Shown here: positions 57,394 to 64,000 of the stretch, piece by piece | How positions within the stretch are numbered: position 1 is the stretch's first letter | Layout: every line of letters starts with the position of its first letter | Source: Streptomyces hygroscopicus | GTDB lineage: Bacteria; Actinomycetota; Actinomycetes; Streptomycetales; Streptomycetaceae | NCBI GenBank assembly: GCA_002021875.1 | Contig: CP018627.1 | Coordinates: forward strand, 8,246,001 to 8,310,000 | DNA: 64,000 nucleotides | Reading direction: 5' to 3' | Position numbers and translations under genes: made by a program | The notes under the pieces: model-generated | What the model was told of the DNA's origin: nothing | The model's input: the letters and a program-made list of their open reading frames with translations, nothing else | Databases searched by the model: none

Positions 57394-58353
57394 ATGGCTG
57401 ATGTGCCCACGCTGGTGGAGCAGGCGCGGCAGGGGCGGCCGCGTGCGGTCGCCCGGCTCATCTCGCTGGTCGAGGGTGCCTCGCCGCAGCTCCGTGAGGT
57501 GATGGCCGCGCTCGCTCCGCTGGCCGGGGGCGCGTACGTGGTCGGGGTGACCGGCTCGCCGGGCGTCGGCAAGTCCACCTCGACCTCCGCGCTCGTCTCC
57601 GCCTACCGGCGGATGGGCAAGCGGGTGGGCGTCCTCGCCGTCGACCCGTCCTCGCCGTTCTCCGGCGGGGCGCTCCTGGGCGACCGCGTACGGATGTCGG
57701 AGCACGCCTCCGACCCCGGCGTCTACATCCGCTCCATGGCCACGCGCGGCCACCTCGGCGGGCTCGCCTGGGCGGCCCCGCAGGCCATCCGGGTGCTGGA
57801 TGCGGCCGGGTGCGATGTGGTGCTGGTGGAGACGGTGGGCGTCGGTCAGTCCGAGGTCGAGATCGCCGCCCAGGCCGATACGAGTGTGCTGCTGCTCGCG
57901 CCGGGGATGGGGGACGGGATCCAGGCGGCCAAGGCCGGGATCCTGGAGATCGGCGATGTGTACGTGGTCAACAAGGCCGACCGGGAAGGGGCCGATGCCA
58001 CGGCCCGCGAGCTCAACCACATGCTGGGCCTGGGCGAGGGGCGGGCGCCGGGGGACTGGCGGCCGCCGATCGTGAAGACCGTGGCGGCGCGCGGCGAGGG
58101 GATCGATGAGGTTGTCGAGGCGCTGGAGAAGCACCGTGCGTGGATGGAGGAGCGCGGGGTGCTCGCGGAGCGCCGGATGCGGCGGGCGGCGGGCGAGGTC
58201 GAGACGATCGCGGTGACGGCGCTACGGGAGCGGATCGGCGATCTGCACGGGGATCGGCGGCTGGGGGCGCTCGCGGAGCGGGTCGTGGGCGGTGAGCTGG
58301 ATCCGTATACGGCGGCGGATGAGCTGGTGGCGGGGGTGACGGAGCGGGGGTGA
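57394..58353 (+). CDS. meaB: Methylmalonyl-CoA mutase-associated GTPase MeaB
   Basis: The protein has 319 residues, a G3E P-loop GTPase: Walker [21 protein letters not shown], then [20 protein letters not shown] (switch region), [15 protein letters not shown] and the base motif NKAD. It protects and reloads the adenosylcobalamin of acyl-CoA mutases. The mutase itself is not in the window. It lies 143 bp after the thiolase; that gap has GCCTGTGGGTGG-type low-complexity repeats. Confidence 0.97.
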   Translation: MADVPTLVEQARQGRPRAVARLISLVEGASPQLREVMAALAPLAGGAYVVGVTGSPGVGKSTSTSALVSAYRRMGKRVGVLAVDPSSPFSGGALLGDRVRMSEHASDPGVYIRSMATRGHLGGLAWAAPQAIRVLDAAGCDVVLVETVGVGQSEVEIAAQADTSVLLLAPGMGDGIQAAKAGILEIGDVYVVNKADREGADATARELNHMLGLGEGRAPGDWRPPIVKTVAARGEGIDEVVEALEKHRAWMEERGVLAERRMRRAAGEVETIAVTALRERIGDLHGDRRLGALAERVVGGELDPYTAADELVAGVTERG

Positions 58354-58897
58354 CGGGTGCGCCTGGGCGCTGCGTTTTGGGCGCGCCCGGGTGTGCTGCG
58401 GGTGCGTTGTGGGTGCGTCCGGGGTGCGCGTCGGGTGCGCCCGGGGTGCGTTGTGGGTGCCGGGTGCGGGGCCTCCGGGGCGGGGCCCTGGACCGTATAT
58501 TTACGGCGCCATTGACCGGGGGCGTTGAGTTGGTCGGAGATCGGCGCCACAAATACACGTAAGCGTCCAGGACCCCACCCCTGCGACCCCGCCCCCTCCT
58601 GTCTCGCTGGCGACCGCGCCCCGGTGGCACCGGGGCGCCTGTACGTCCTGCGTTCAGCTCGGGGGTCGGGTGTTGGGTGGGGGTGGGTGCGACCGGGCCT
58701 CCGGGGCGGAAAATTCAGCCCCTCCGGCGTTTGAGGAGCGGGGTCCGGGGCGGAGCCCCGGCGGGGGCGAGGGGGCGGAGCCCCCTCCTTCGGGAAGGGG
58801 CGGGGTGGGGGTTATCCGTCGGAGGTCGGTGTTCGGCCCCGGGCCGGGTGTTGGGCGGGTGCGGCCCCGCTGCCTCCCGTCTCGTCGGCGGCTCTCC
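58354..58897. other. Gene-free region with GGGTGCG repeats and a long imperfect palindrome
   Basis: The 544 bases hold no convincing gene. From 58354 to about 58470 degenerate GGGTGCG and GTGCGTTG words recur. At 58487-58571 CCTGGAC/GTCCAGG arms flank CGTATATTTACGGCGCC and GGCGCCACAAATACACG (14 of 17 paired), an unusually AT-rich imperfect palindrome. The dispersed repeat copy B follows. Confidence 0.6.
58716..58811 (+). repeat. Dispersed repeat, copy B
   Basis: It runs from CAGCCCCTCCGGCGTTTGAG through GGAGCGGGGTCCGGGGCGGA, GCCCCGGCGGGGGC and onward to CGGGAAGGGGCGGGGTGGGG. It matches copy A (49551-49644) in reverse orientation, with an internal stretch changed. It contains nested palindromes such as GGGGCGGAGCCCC. 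Confidence 0.75.
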
Positions 58898-59452
58898 CTA
58901 GTCGTCGTCGCCGTCGTCGGACGGGGCCTGGGTGACCTTGCCGGACTGGGCGTTGACGTTCAGGTCACGCTCCTTGTGGTTCTTGACGGTCTCGACCTCC
59001 CACACCGGGGTGCGGTCGCCGTCGAACTCCACGGAGGTCACGGTGCCGCTGGACGCGGCCTTCCGGGCAGCCTCGGTGGCCGAGATGTCGGCGTTCCGCA
59101 GGGCCTTGGCCTCGGCGGCGTCCTCGGCGTCGGTGTCCCTGTCGATGTGCTGGTTCAGGACCTTGGCGTTCGACGCGTCCAGCGTGACCTCGTGCCACTT
59201 GCCGTCCTTGCCGAGGATTTCCGCGTCCCACCGGCCGTGGTCCCGGTCGAGGGAGTCCAGCGTGCCCGGGACGGCCTTGAGCGCGGCGTGCGCGGCGTCG
59301 GAGAAGGACGCGCGGGCGGTGGTCCCGGACGCGTTGGTCGTGTGCGTGGTCGGGGCCCCGGTGGACGAGGACTGGGTGCCTGCCACGGCGACGGCCGTAC
59401 CGCTGAGCAGGGCGGCCGCGGTGACCGATGCGATGACGATGTTGCGCTTCAT
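58898..59452 (-). CDS. Secreted PepSY-domain protein
   Basis: The protein has 184 residues. A signal peptide is visible (MKRNIVIASVTAAALLSGTA, then VAVAGTQ). Two PepSY-like units follow: about 50-100 (ALKAVPGTLDSLDRDHGRWD, then WHEVTLDASNAKVL) and 120-178 (ISATEAARKAASSGTVTSVE, then PVWEVETVKNHKERDLNVNA). The acidic end is DDGDDD. PepSY domains often inhibit peptidases or bind wall ligands outside the cell. It is divergent from a two-component system that may control it. Confidence 0.9.
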   Translation of the reverse strand: MKRNIVIASVTAAALLSGTAVAVAGTQSSSTGAPTTHTTNASGTTARASFSDAAHAALKAVPGTLDSLDRDHGRWDAEILGKDGKWHEVTLDASNAKVLNQHIDRDTDAEDAAEAKALRNADISATEAARKAASSGTVTSVEFDGDRTPVWEVETVKNHKERDLNVNAQSGKVTQAPSDDGDDD

Positions 59453-59565
59453 GAGGGTTCCTCCCCGGGTCGTGTTCGGACGTCAACCACCATCGGGGAG
59501 CGATGCTGAAGCTGAGCTGAAGCCGCCTGAAGAGATCTTCAGGTTCGCTTTGGGAGGCTGGTCGT

Positions 59566-60222
59566 ATGCGTTTGCTGATTGTGGAGGACGAGCGGCGGCT
59601 GGCCCTGTCGCTGGCCAAGGGGTTGCAGGCCGAGGGGTTCGCCGTGGATGTCGTCCATGACGGGCGCGAGGGGCTGCACCGTGCGCGGGAGGGCGACTAC
59701 GACCTGATCGTTCTCGACATCATGCTGCCGGGGATGAACGGCTACCACGTGTGCGGGGCGCTCCGGGCGGCCGGGAGCGATGTGCCGATCCTGATGCTCA
59801 CCGCCAAGGACGGCGAGTACGACGAGGCCGAGGGGCTCGATACCGGCGCCGACGACTATCTGACCAAGCCGTTCTCGTACGTGGTGCTGGTGGCCCGGGT
59901 GCGGGCGCTGTTGCGGCGGCGGGGGGCCGGGGCCTCACCGGTGGTGCGGGTCGGGGAGCTGTCGGTGGACCGGGGTGCGCGCAGGGTGGAGCGGGGTGGT
60001 GGTGAGATCGCGCTGACCGCCAAGGAGTTCTCCGTACTGGAGCAGTTGGCGCTGCGGCCGGGGGACGTGGTCTCCAAGGCCGAGATCCTGGAGCACGTCT
60101 GGGACTTCGCGTACGACGGCGACCCCAACATCGTCGAGGTGTACATCAGCGCCCTGCGCCGCAAGCTGGGCGCCGGGCTGATCGAGACCGTGCGGGGAGC
60201 GGGGTACCGGCTCCGTGGGTAG
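59566..60222 (+). CDS. OmpR/PhoB-type response regulator
   Basis: The protein has 218 residues. Receiver: MRLLIVEDERRLALSLAKGL, D51 in LIVLDIMLPGMNGYHV, K in DDYLTKPFSYVVL. Output winged helix at about 125-217 (EIALTAKEFSVLEQLALRPG, then VEVYISALRRKLGAGLIETV). The kinase gene starts inside its 3' end, giving coupled translation. Confidence 0.96.
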   Translation: MRLLIVEDERRLALSLAKGLQAEGFAVDVVHDGREGLHRAREGDYDLIVLDIMLPGMNGYHVCGALRAAGSDVPILMLTAKDGEYDEAEGLDTGADDYLTKPFSYVVLVARVRALLRRRGAGASPVVRVGELSVDRGARRVERGGGEIALTAKEFSVLEQLALRPGDVVSKAEILEHVWDFAYDGDPNIVEVYISALRRKLGAGLIETVRGAGYRLRG

Positions 60223-61729
60223 GGTCTTCGGTTCCGTACGGGCGCGGGCGGCGCTGGGTGCGACCGTGGTGGTCGCGGTGGCGCTGGTGGCCGCGGGGTT
60301 CGCGGTGCTCGGGGTGTTGCGGAGCAATCTGGCGGACCGGGCCGAGGTGGATGCCGGGGCGACCGCCCGGGCGGTCGCCTCGAAGGTCGCCGGTGGGGTG
60401 GCGTACCGGGAGCTGGACCTCGGGGACGACACCCCGGTGCAGATCGTGGACGAGGACCACCGGGTGCGCGCGGTCAGTGACGATCTCCAGGCCGTGACGG
60501 GCACCGGCAGTTCCTCGGTGCGGCCGGTTCCGGCGCCCGGCGAGGACGATGACGACGACGGCGCGGGGGAGGTCTCCTCGACCCCTCAGTACAGCGCCGG
60601 TACGGCCCGGATCGACGGCGAGACGGCGGAGTACCGCTGGGCGGCCCTGGAGGTCACCGACGCCCGCGGTGAGGACGTCACGGTCTACGCGGGCGCCCCG
60701 CTGGCCACCGAACAGGGCGCGGTGGGCACCGTGCGGCAGGCGATGCTGATCGGGCTGCCGCTGCTGCTGGTGGTCGTGGCGGGAGTGACCTGGCTGGTGA
60801 CCCGGCGCGCGCTGCGGCCGGTGGAGGGCATCCGGCGGGAGATGGCCGCCATCACGGCGAGTACGGATCTGTCCCGGCGGGTGCCCGTGCCGGGGTCGTA
60901 CGACGAGGTGGCGCGGCTGGCCCGGACCACCAACGAGACGCTCACGGCGCTGGAGGCGTCGGTCGAGCGGCAGCGGGCCTTCGTGGCGGACGCCTCCCAT
61001 GAGCTGCGCTCTCCGGTGGCCTCGCTCCGTACCCAGTTGGAGGTGGGCGCCGCCCATCCGGAGCTGCTGGACCTGGACGGCGCGGTGGAGGACGTGGTGC
61101 GGCTGCAGCGGCTGGCGGCCGATCTGCTGCTGCTGGCCCGGCTGGACGCGGGGGAGCGGCCCGCCCACGCGTCGGTGGCGCTGGACGCCCTGGTGCGCGA
61201 GGAGCTGGCCCAGCGGCTGGGGGACCGGGTGCCGGTGCGTACGGAGGTGGCTCCGGTGGTGGTGCCGGGCTCGCGCGGGCAGCTCGCCCGGGTGCTGGGC
61301 AATCTGGTCGACAACGCGCAGCGGCATGCCCGGGGCGGGGTGCGGGTGGCGGTGCGCGAGGAGGGCCGGTGGGCCGTGCTGGAGGTCGCGGACGACGGCG
61401 CGGGGGTGCCCGAGGACGAGCGGGAGCGGATCTTCGAGCGGTTCGTACGGCTCGACGACGCCCGCAGCCGCGACGATGGCGGGGCCGGGCTCGGCCTCGC
61501 CATCGCGCGGGACGTGGCGGTGCGCCACGGCGGCACCCTGGCCGTCCGGGCGGCACCCGAGGGCGGTGCCTTGTTCGAGCTGCGGCTGCCGGCCGCCGAG
61601 GCGCTGCCGGCCAGGCTGTCCGCCGCACTCGCACCCGCCGGACCCGCCTGCCCCAAACCCGCCTCGGCGACATACTCGCCGCCACCGCGATCAACATCAT
61701 CCGACTCATCCGACTCGATGCCCGGCTGA
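60215..61729 (+). CDS. Sensor histidine kinase (HAMP type)
   Basis: The GTG start at 60215 overlaps the regulator by eight bases; 504 residues. Membrane spans at about 8-30 and 175-197 bound an extracytoplasmic sensor of about 145 residues with a strongly acidic patch (GEDDDDDGAGE). HAMP at 198-250, then the H-box FVADASHELRSPVASLRTQL with H262, then HATPase motifs: NLVDNAQRHARGG, VADDGAGVPEDERERIFERF, GGAGLGLAIARDVAVRHGG. It probably pairs with the upstream regulator; the PepSY protein is a candidate target or co-sensor. Confidence 0.95.
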   Translation: MGRVFGSVRARAALGATVVVAVALVAAGFAVLGVLRSNLADRAEVDAGATARAVASKVAGGVAYRELDLGDDTPVQIVDEDHRVRAVSDDLQAVTGTGSSSVRPVPAPGEDDDDDGAGEVSSTPQYSAGTARIDGETAEYRWAALEVTDARGEDVTVYAGAPLATEQGAVGTVRQAMLIGLPLLLVVVAGVTWLVTRRALRPVEGIRREMAAITASTDLSRRVPVPGSYDEVARLARTTNETLTALEASVERQRAFVADASHELRSPVASLRTQLEVGAAHPELLDLDGAVEDVVRLQRLAADLLLLARLDAGERPAHASVALDALVREELAQRLGDRVPVRTEVAPVVVPGSRGQLARVLGNLVDNAQRHARGGVRVAVREEGRWAVLEVADDGAGVPEDERERIFERFVRLDDARSRDDGGAGLGLAIARDVAVRHGGTLAVRAAPEGGALFELRLPAAEALPARLSAALAPAGPACPKPASATYSPPPRSTSSDSSDSMPG

Positions 61730-62400
61730 CCGCAATTCCGCTCGGCGGGACCAGAACCACTCACCCGGACCGCCTCGAACTCGCCGCTTGAACAGCATCA
61801 GGCCATCGGTTCACGGATTCCCAACGGAGCCCTGCAACACCCGGGCTTCCTCGCAAGAGATCAGGTGAAGCCGTCACAAGCGAACCGGGCGAGGAATTAC
61901 CTGGCGCCTGCCGGGGTGCCGGACGAGGAAGTGCGGCGGTTCGCGGCGCCGTGCCCGGCCGGGAGGGTGTCGACACTCATCGACACAGGTCCGGCCGACG
62001 GCCATCCGGCCCGTCCGGAATTCTCCCGGGCCGCCGTGTAGCCGGGTCAGGCACTGCTCCGAGAACCGCACCGGCGGATACCCGGGCGTTCCGCGTAGCG
62101 GCCCGATCGCCCTGACCAGCTGACTCGGGCGCCGCCTGCGAAACGGCCGTCCTACGGAATTCACGCCCGCTCGGAACAGCGGTGAGTGCGGGGGGACTTT
62201 GCCGACGCCGTTTGGTCGAATTTTCACCTCGGTAGTGCCAAGGGCTCTCCAACGGAGTCAAGACTTGGGCAACCCGGTTCGCCCGCATATGCCGCGCCAT
62301 CAGCGGTGATTTCACTGTGCACTCACCTGGTCACCAACTTCCGCCGACGCGCCTCGCAATTCCGAGCGTAGGCTCCGAAACAAGTTGTTGATCAAGCTCG
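61730..62400. other. Gene-free stretch between the kinase and the urea transporter gene
   Basis: About 670 bases without a convincing gene on either strand. Short frames exist (for example minus strand 61874-62227), but they show no family likeness and their codon pattern is not clearly that of real genes here. It may be a decayed gene or an insertion boundary. No inverted terminal repeats were found. Confidence 0.5.
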
Positions 62401-62455
62401 GCCCCCCTCGGTTCAAGGGGGGCTGGTGAATTCGTCATGTTCCCGTCAGGGGGAA
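62401..62455 (+). promoter_or_regulatory. Leader hairpins of the urea transporter gene
   Basis: GCCCCCCT (62401-62408) pairs with AGGGGGGC (62416-62423), and TTCCC (62440-62444) pairs with GGGAA (62451-62455). The second hairpin overlaps the GGGGG ribosome binding site (62449-62453) of the ATG at 62460, so it could limit initiation. An ATG inside the hairpin region (62437) would start an overlapping frame. Confidence 0.4.
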
Positions 62456-62459
62456 ACTC

Positions 62460-63410
62460 ATGCCTACAACAGGGCAGGTGTCGCAGCCGGGACGCTGGGC
62501 TCCGGCCGATGTGGGACGGATACCGATGCGGGGCGTCGCCCAGGTGGCGCTCAGCGCGAGCCCGTGGACCGGCTTATTGTTCACCATCGCGTTATTCGCG
62601 GGCGGCTGGCGGATCGGCGTGTACGGCCTGCTCGGCGCGGCGGCGTCCACCGTGGCCGCATCCGTGCTGGGCGCCGACCGGGACGGTCTGGCCAACGGGC
62701 TGGAGGGCTACTGCGGTTGCCTGACCAGCATCGCCATAGTCGTCCGGCTCGGCGCCTCCTGGCGGACCGCACTGCTCGCCGTCCTCGCCGCAGCGGTCTG
62801 CGCGGTGCTGAGCGCGGCGGTCGGCCATCTACTGGGCCGCATCGGTCTGCCCGCGCTGACGGCCCCGTTCTGCCTGGTCGCCGGGGTGCTGGCGATCGCC
62901 CTGCCGACCGCGCCGGCCGCCGCACCACCGCTCCCCCGCGACGGGGCAACCACCTTGTCGGCCTCGGAACTCGGCCATGCGTTCTGCAACAACCTCGGTC
63001 AGGTCTTCTTCCTCGACAAGTGGTACGCGGGCCTGGTCCTGCTTGCCGGACTGCTCATCACCTCCCGGGTCGCCGCCGTCGCCGCCGCCTGCGGCAGCGT
63101 CGTCGCGATCCTGACCGCTTGCGCCATGGGCCTGCCCGCCGAACGGATCAGCGAGGGGCTCTACGGCTACAACGCGGTGCTCGTCGCCATCGCACTGGCC
63201 GCCACCTTCTTGACCCTCACTCCGTGGACCGCGGGGTACGCCGCGCTCGCCGCCGTGGCCTCGGTCCCCTTCACGGCCGCCTGGCAGGCATTCGCCCAGC
63301 CCTCCGGCGGATCTCCCTTCACCTGGCCGTTCGTCGTGACGACCTGGCTCTTCCTGGAGGCCGCTCCAGCCTTGGACCGGCCGGGCATCTCGTCAGAGAA
63401 AGCGAAGTGA
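62460..63410 (+). CDS. Urea transporter (UT family)
   Basis: The protein has 316 residues with about ten membrane spans in two homologous halves. The half-signatures are [18 protein letters not shown] (about 79-96) and [20 protein letters not shown] (about 229-248), related to the LNG-x-L urea-channel motif. It would admit urea for the urease encoded directly downstream (ureA starts six bases after its stop). ATG 62460 follows GGGGGAAA. Confidence 0.88.
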   Translation: MPTTGQVSQPGRWAPADVGRIPMRGVAQVALSASPWTGLLFTIALFAGGWRIGVYGLLGAAASTVAASVLGADRDGLANGLEGYCGCLTSIAIVVRLGASWRTALLAVLAAAVCAVLSAAVGHLLGRIGLPALTAPFCLVAGVLAIALPTAPAAAPPLPRDGATTLSASELGHAFCNNLGQVFFLDKWYAGLVLLAGLLITSRVAAVAAACGSVVAILTACAMGLPAERISEGLYGYNAVLVAIALAATFLTLTPWTAGYAALAAVASVPFTAAWQAFAQPSGGSPFTWPFVVTTWLFLEAAPALDRPGISSEKAK

Positions 63411-63415
63411 CACCA

Positions 63416-63721
63416 ATGAACCTCGCACCGCGCGAAATCGACAAGCTCCACGTCTACGTGGTGGCCGACCTGGCCCGGCGCCGCAGGGACCGGGGCACCA
63501 AGCTCAACTACACCGAGGCCGCCGCCCTGATCACCGAGGCCGTCCTGGAAGCCGCCCGCGACGGCCACACGGTGGCCGAGTGCATGGAGCTGGGCCGCAA
63601 GGTCGTCACGGCCGACCACGTCATGCCCGGGGTACGCGAGATGCTCACCGTCCTCCAGGTCGAGACCGCGTTCGTGGACGGGACGAAGCTGGTCACCTGC
63701 CACGACCCCATCGGCGCCTGA
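63416..63721 (+). CDS. ureA: Urease subunit gamma
   Basis: The protein has 101 residues, full length: [64 protein letters not shown]-type end present as [20 protein letters not shown]. It is the small structural subunit of nickel urease, here encoded separately from beta. The gene is coupled closely to the transporter gene. Confidence 0.97.
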   Translation: MNLAPREIDKLHVYVVADLARRRRDRGTKLNYTEAAALITEAVLEAARDGHTVAECMELGRKVVTADHVMPGVREMLTVLQVETAFVDGTKLVTCHDPIGA

Positions 63722-63758
63722 AACCGCCTGAATCCCCGCCTGAGACAAGGAGACGACG

Positions 63759-64000
63759 ATGTCGGGTGGAGCCCACTACCTCTACGGGGACGATCCCGTG
63801 GAGATCAACCCCGGTCGGGCCAAGGTCGGTCTGACGGTCGCCAACACCGGTGACCGGGCCGTCCAGATCGGCTCCCACTACCACTTCTTCGAGGTCAACC
63901 GCGCCCTGCGGTTCAACCGCGAAGCCGCGTACGGCATGCACCTGGACATCCCGTCCGGCACCGCCGTCCGCTTCGAGCCCGGCGACACCCGCGAGGTCGA
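63759..64000 (+). CDS. ureB: Urease subunit beta (partial, cut by window end)
   Basis: ATG 63759 follows ACAAGGAG; 80 codons are visible. [40 protein letters not shown] and [20 protein letters not shown] are standard urease beta wording. ureC and the nickel accessory genes should follow outside the window. Confidence 0.96.
   Translation, partial: MSGGAHYLYGDDPVEINPGRAKVGLTVANTGDRAVQIGSHYHFFEVNRALRFNREAAYGMHLDIPSGTAVRFEPGDTREV

Noticed and set aside
61874..62227. Possible gene or transposase remnant on the minus strand
   Set aside because: No recognisable motif, no inverted terminal repeats and no conserved start site, so it was left as gene-free sequence.

Overview
The window is high-GC, densely coding DNA with frequent GTG/TTG starts and abundant GC-rich hairpin terminators. 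Gene content and order (thr genes, rho, rpmE-prfA-prmC, glyA, the atp operon, nucS, filP-scy, mce-thiolase-meaB) are those of a Streptomyces chromosome core. Species cannot be fixed from the sequence.

Region 1 (1-6260) is the end of an integrated actinomycete element of the AICE type. It has a region of iteron/hairpin units, an XRE-type regulator and a short GntR-type regulator on the minus strand, and then six plus-strand genes whose start and stop codons all overlap, ending in excisionase and tyrosine integrase. A terminator follows, and then a complete tRNA-Arg(CCG) whose 3' end faces the element and is the likely attachment site. Replication and transfer genes and the other att site must lie left of the window.

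Region 2 (6332-24544) is core chromosome: a single-domain response regulator, the ArgS-like anticodon-binding protein NrtL, lysA, hom, thrC and thrB (lysine and threonine synthesis from aspartate), rho, an LCP cell-wall ligase, rpmE, prfA and prmC (termination and release-factor methylation), a tRNA threonylcarbamoyl-AMP synthase, a LMW-phosphatase homologue with serine in place of the catalytic cysteine, glyA, and a WecA/TagO-type lipid-carrier sugar-phosphate transferase.

Region 3 (24690-32700) is the complete F1Fo ATP synthase operon atpIBEFHAGDC. A Rex-like palindrome lies upstream, a hairpin separates atpD from atpC, and a large terminator ends the operon.

Region 4 (32746-50945) holds a DUF2550 protein, a NarL-type two-component pair, a PduO-type cobalamin adenosyltransferase, a drug-type ABC exporter with a divergent TetR regulator, 3-hydroxybutyryl-CoA dehydrogenase, a STAS protein, a membrane-anchored STAND-like NTPase, the mismatch endonuclease NucS, an SCO5389-family protein, an LLM flavin oxidoreductase, a small zinc-finger-like protein, a second ABC transporter with proline-rich tails, and a protein with a weak gamma-glutamylcyclotransferase likeness. 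It ends with filP.

Region 5 (51186-64000) holds scy (with FilP, part of the polar growth machinery), methylmalonyl-CoA epimerase, a thiolase and meaB. With the adenosyltransferase and the hydroxybutyryl-CoA dehydrogenase these suggest a B12-dependent acyl-CoA network. Then come a PepSY protein divergent from an OmpR-type two-component system, a 730-base stretch without a gene, and the start of a urea transporter-urease cluster cut by the window end in ureB. Repeats of note are a 26-bp tandem array at 49634-49789 and two copies of one dispersed repeat at 49551-49644 and 58716-58811.
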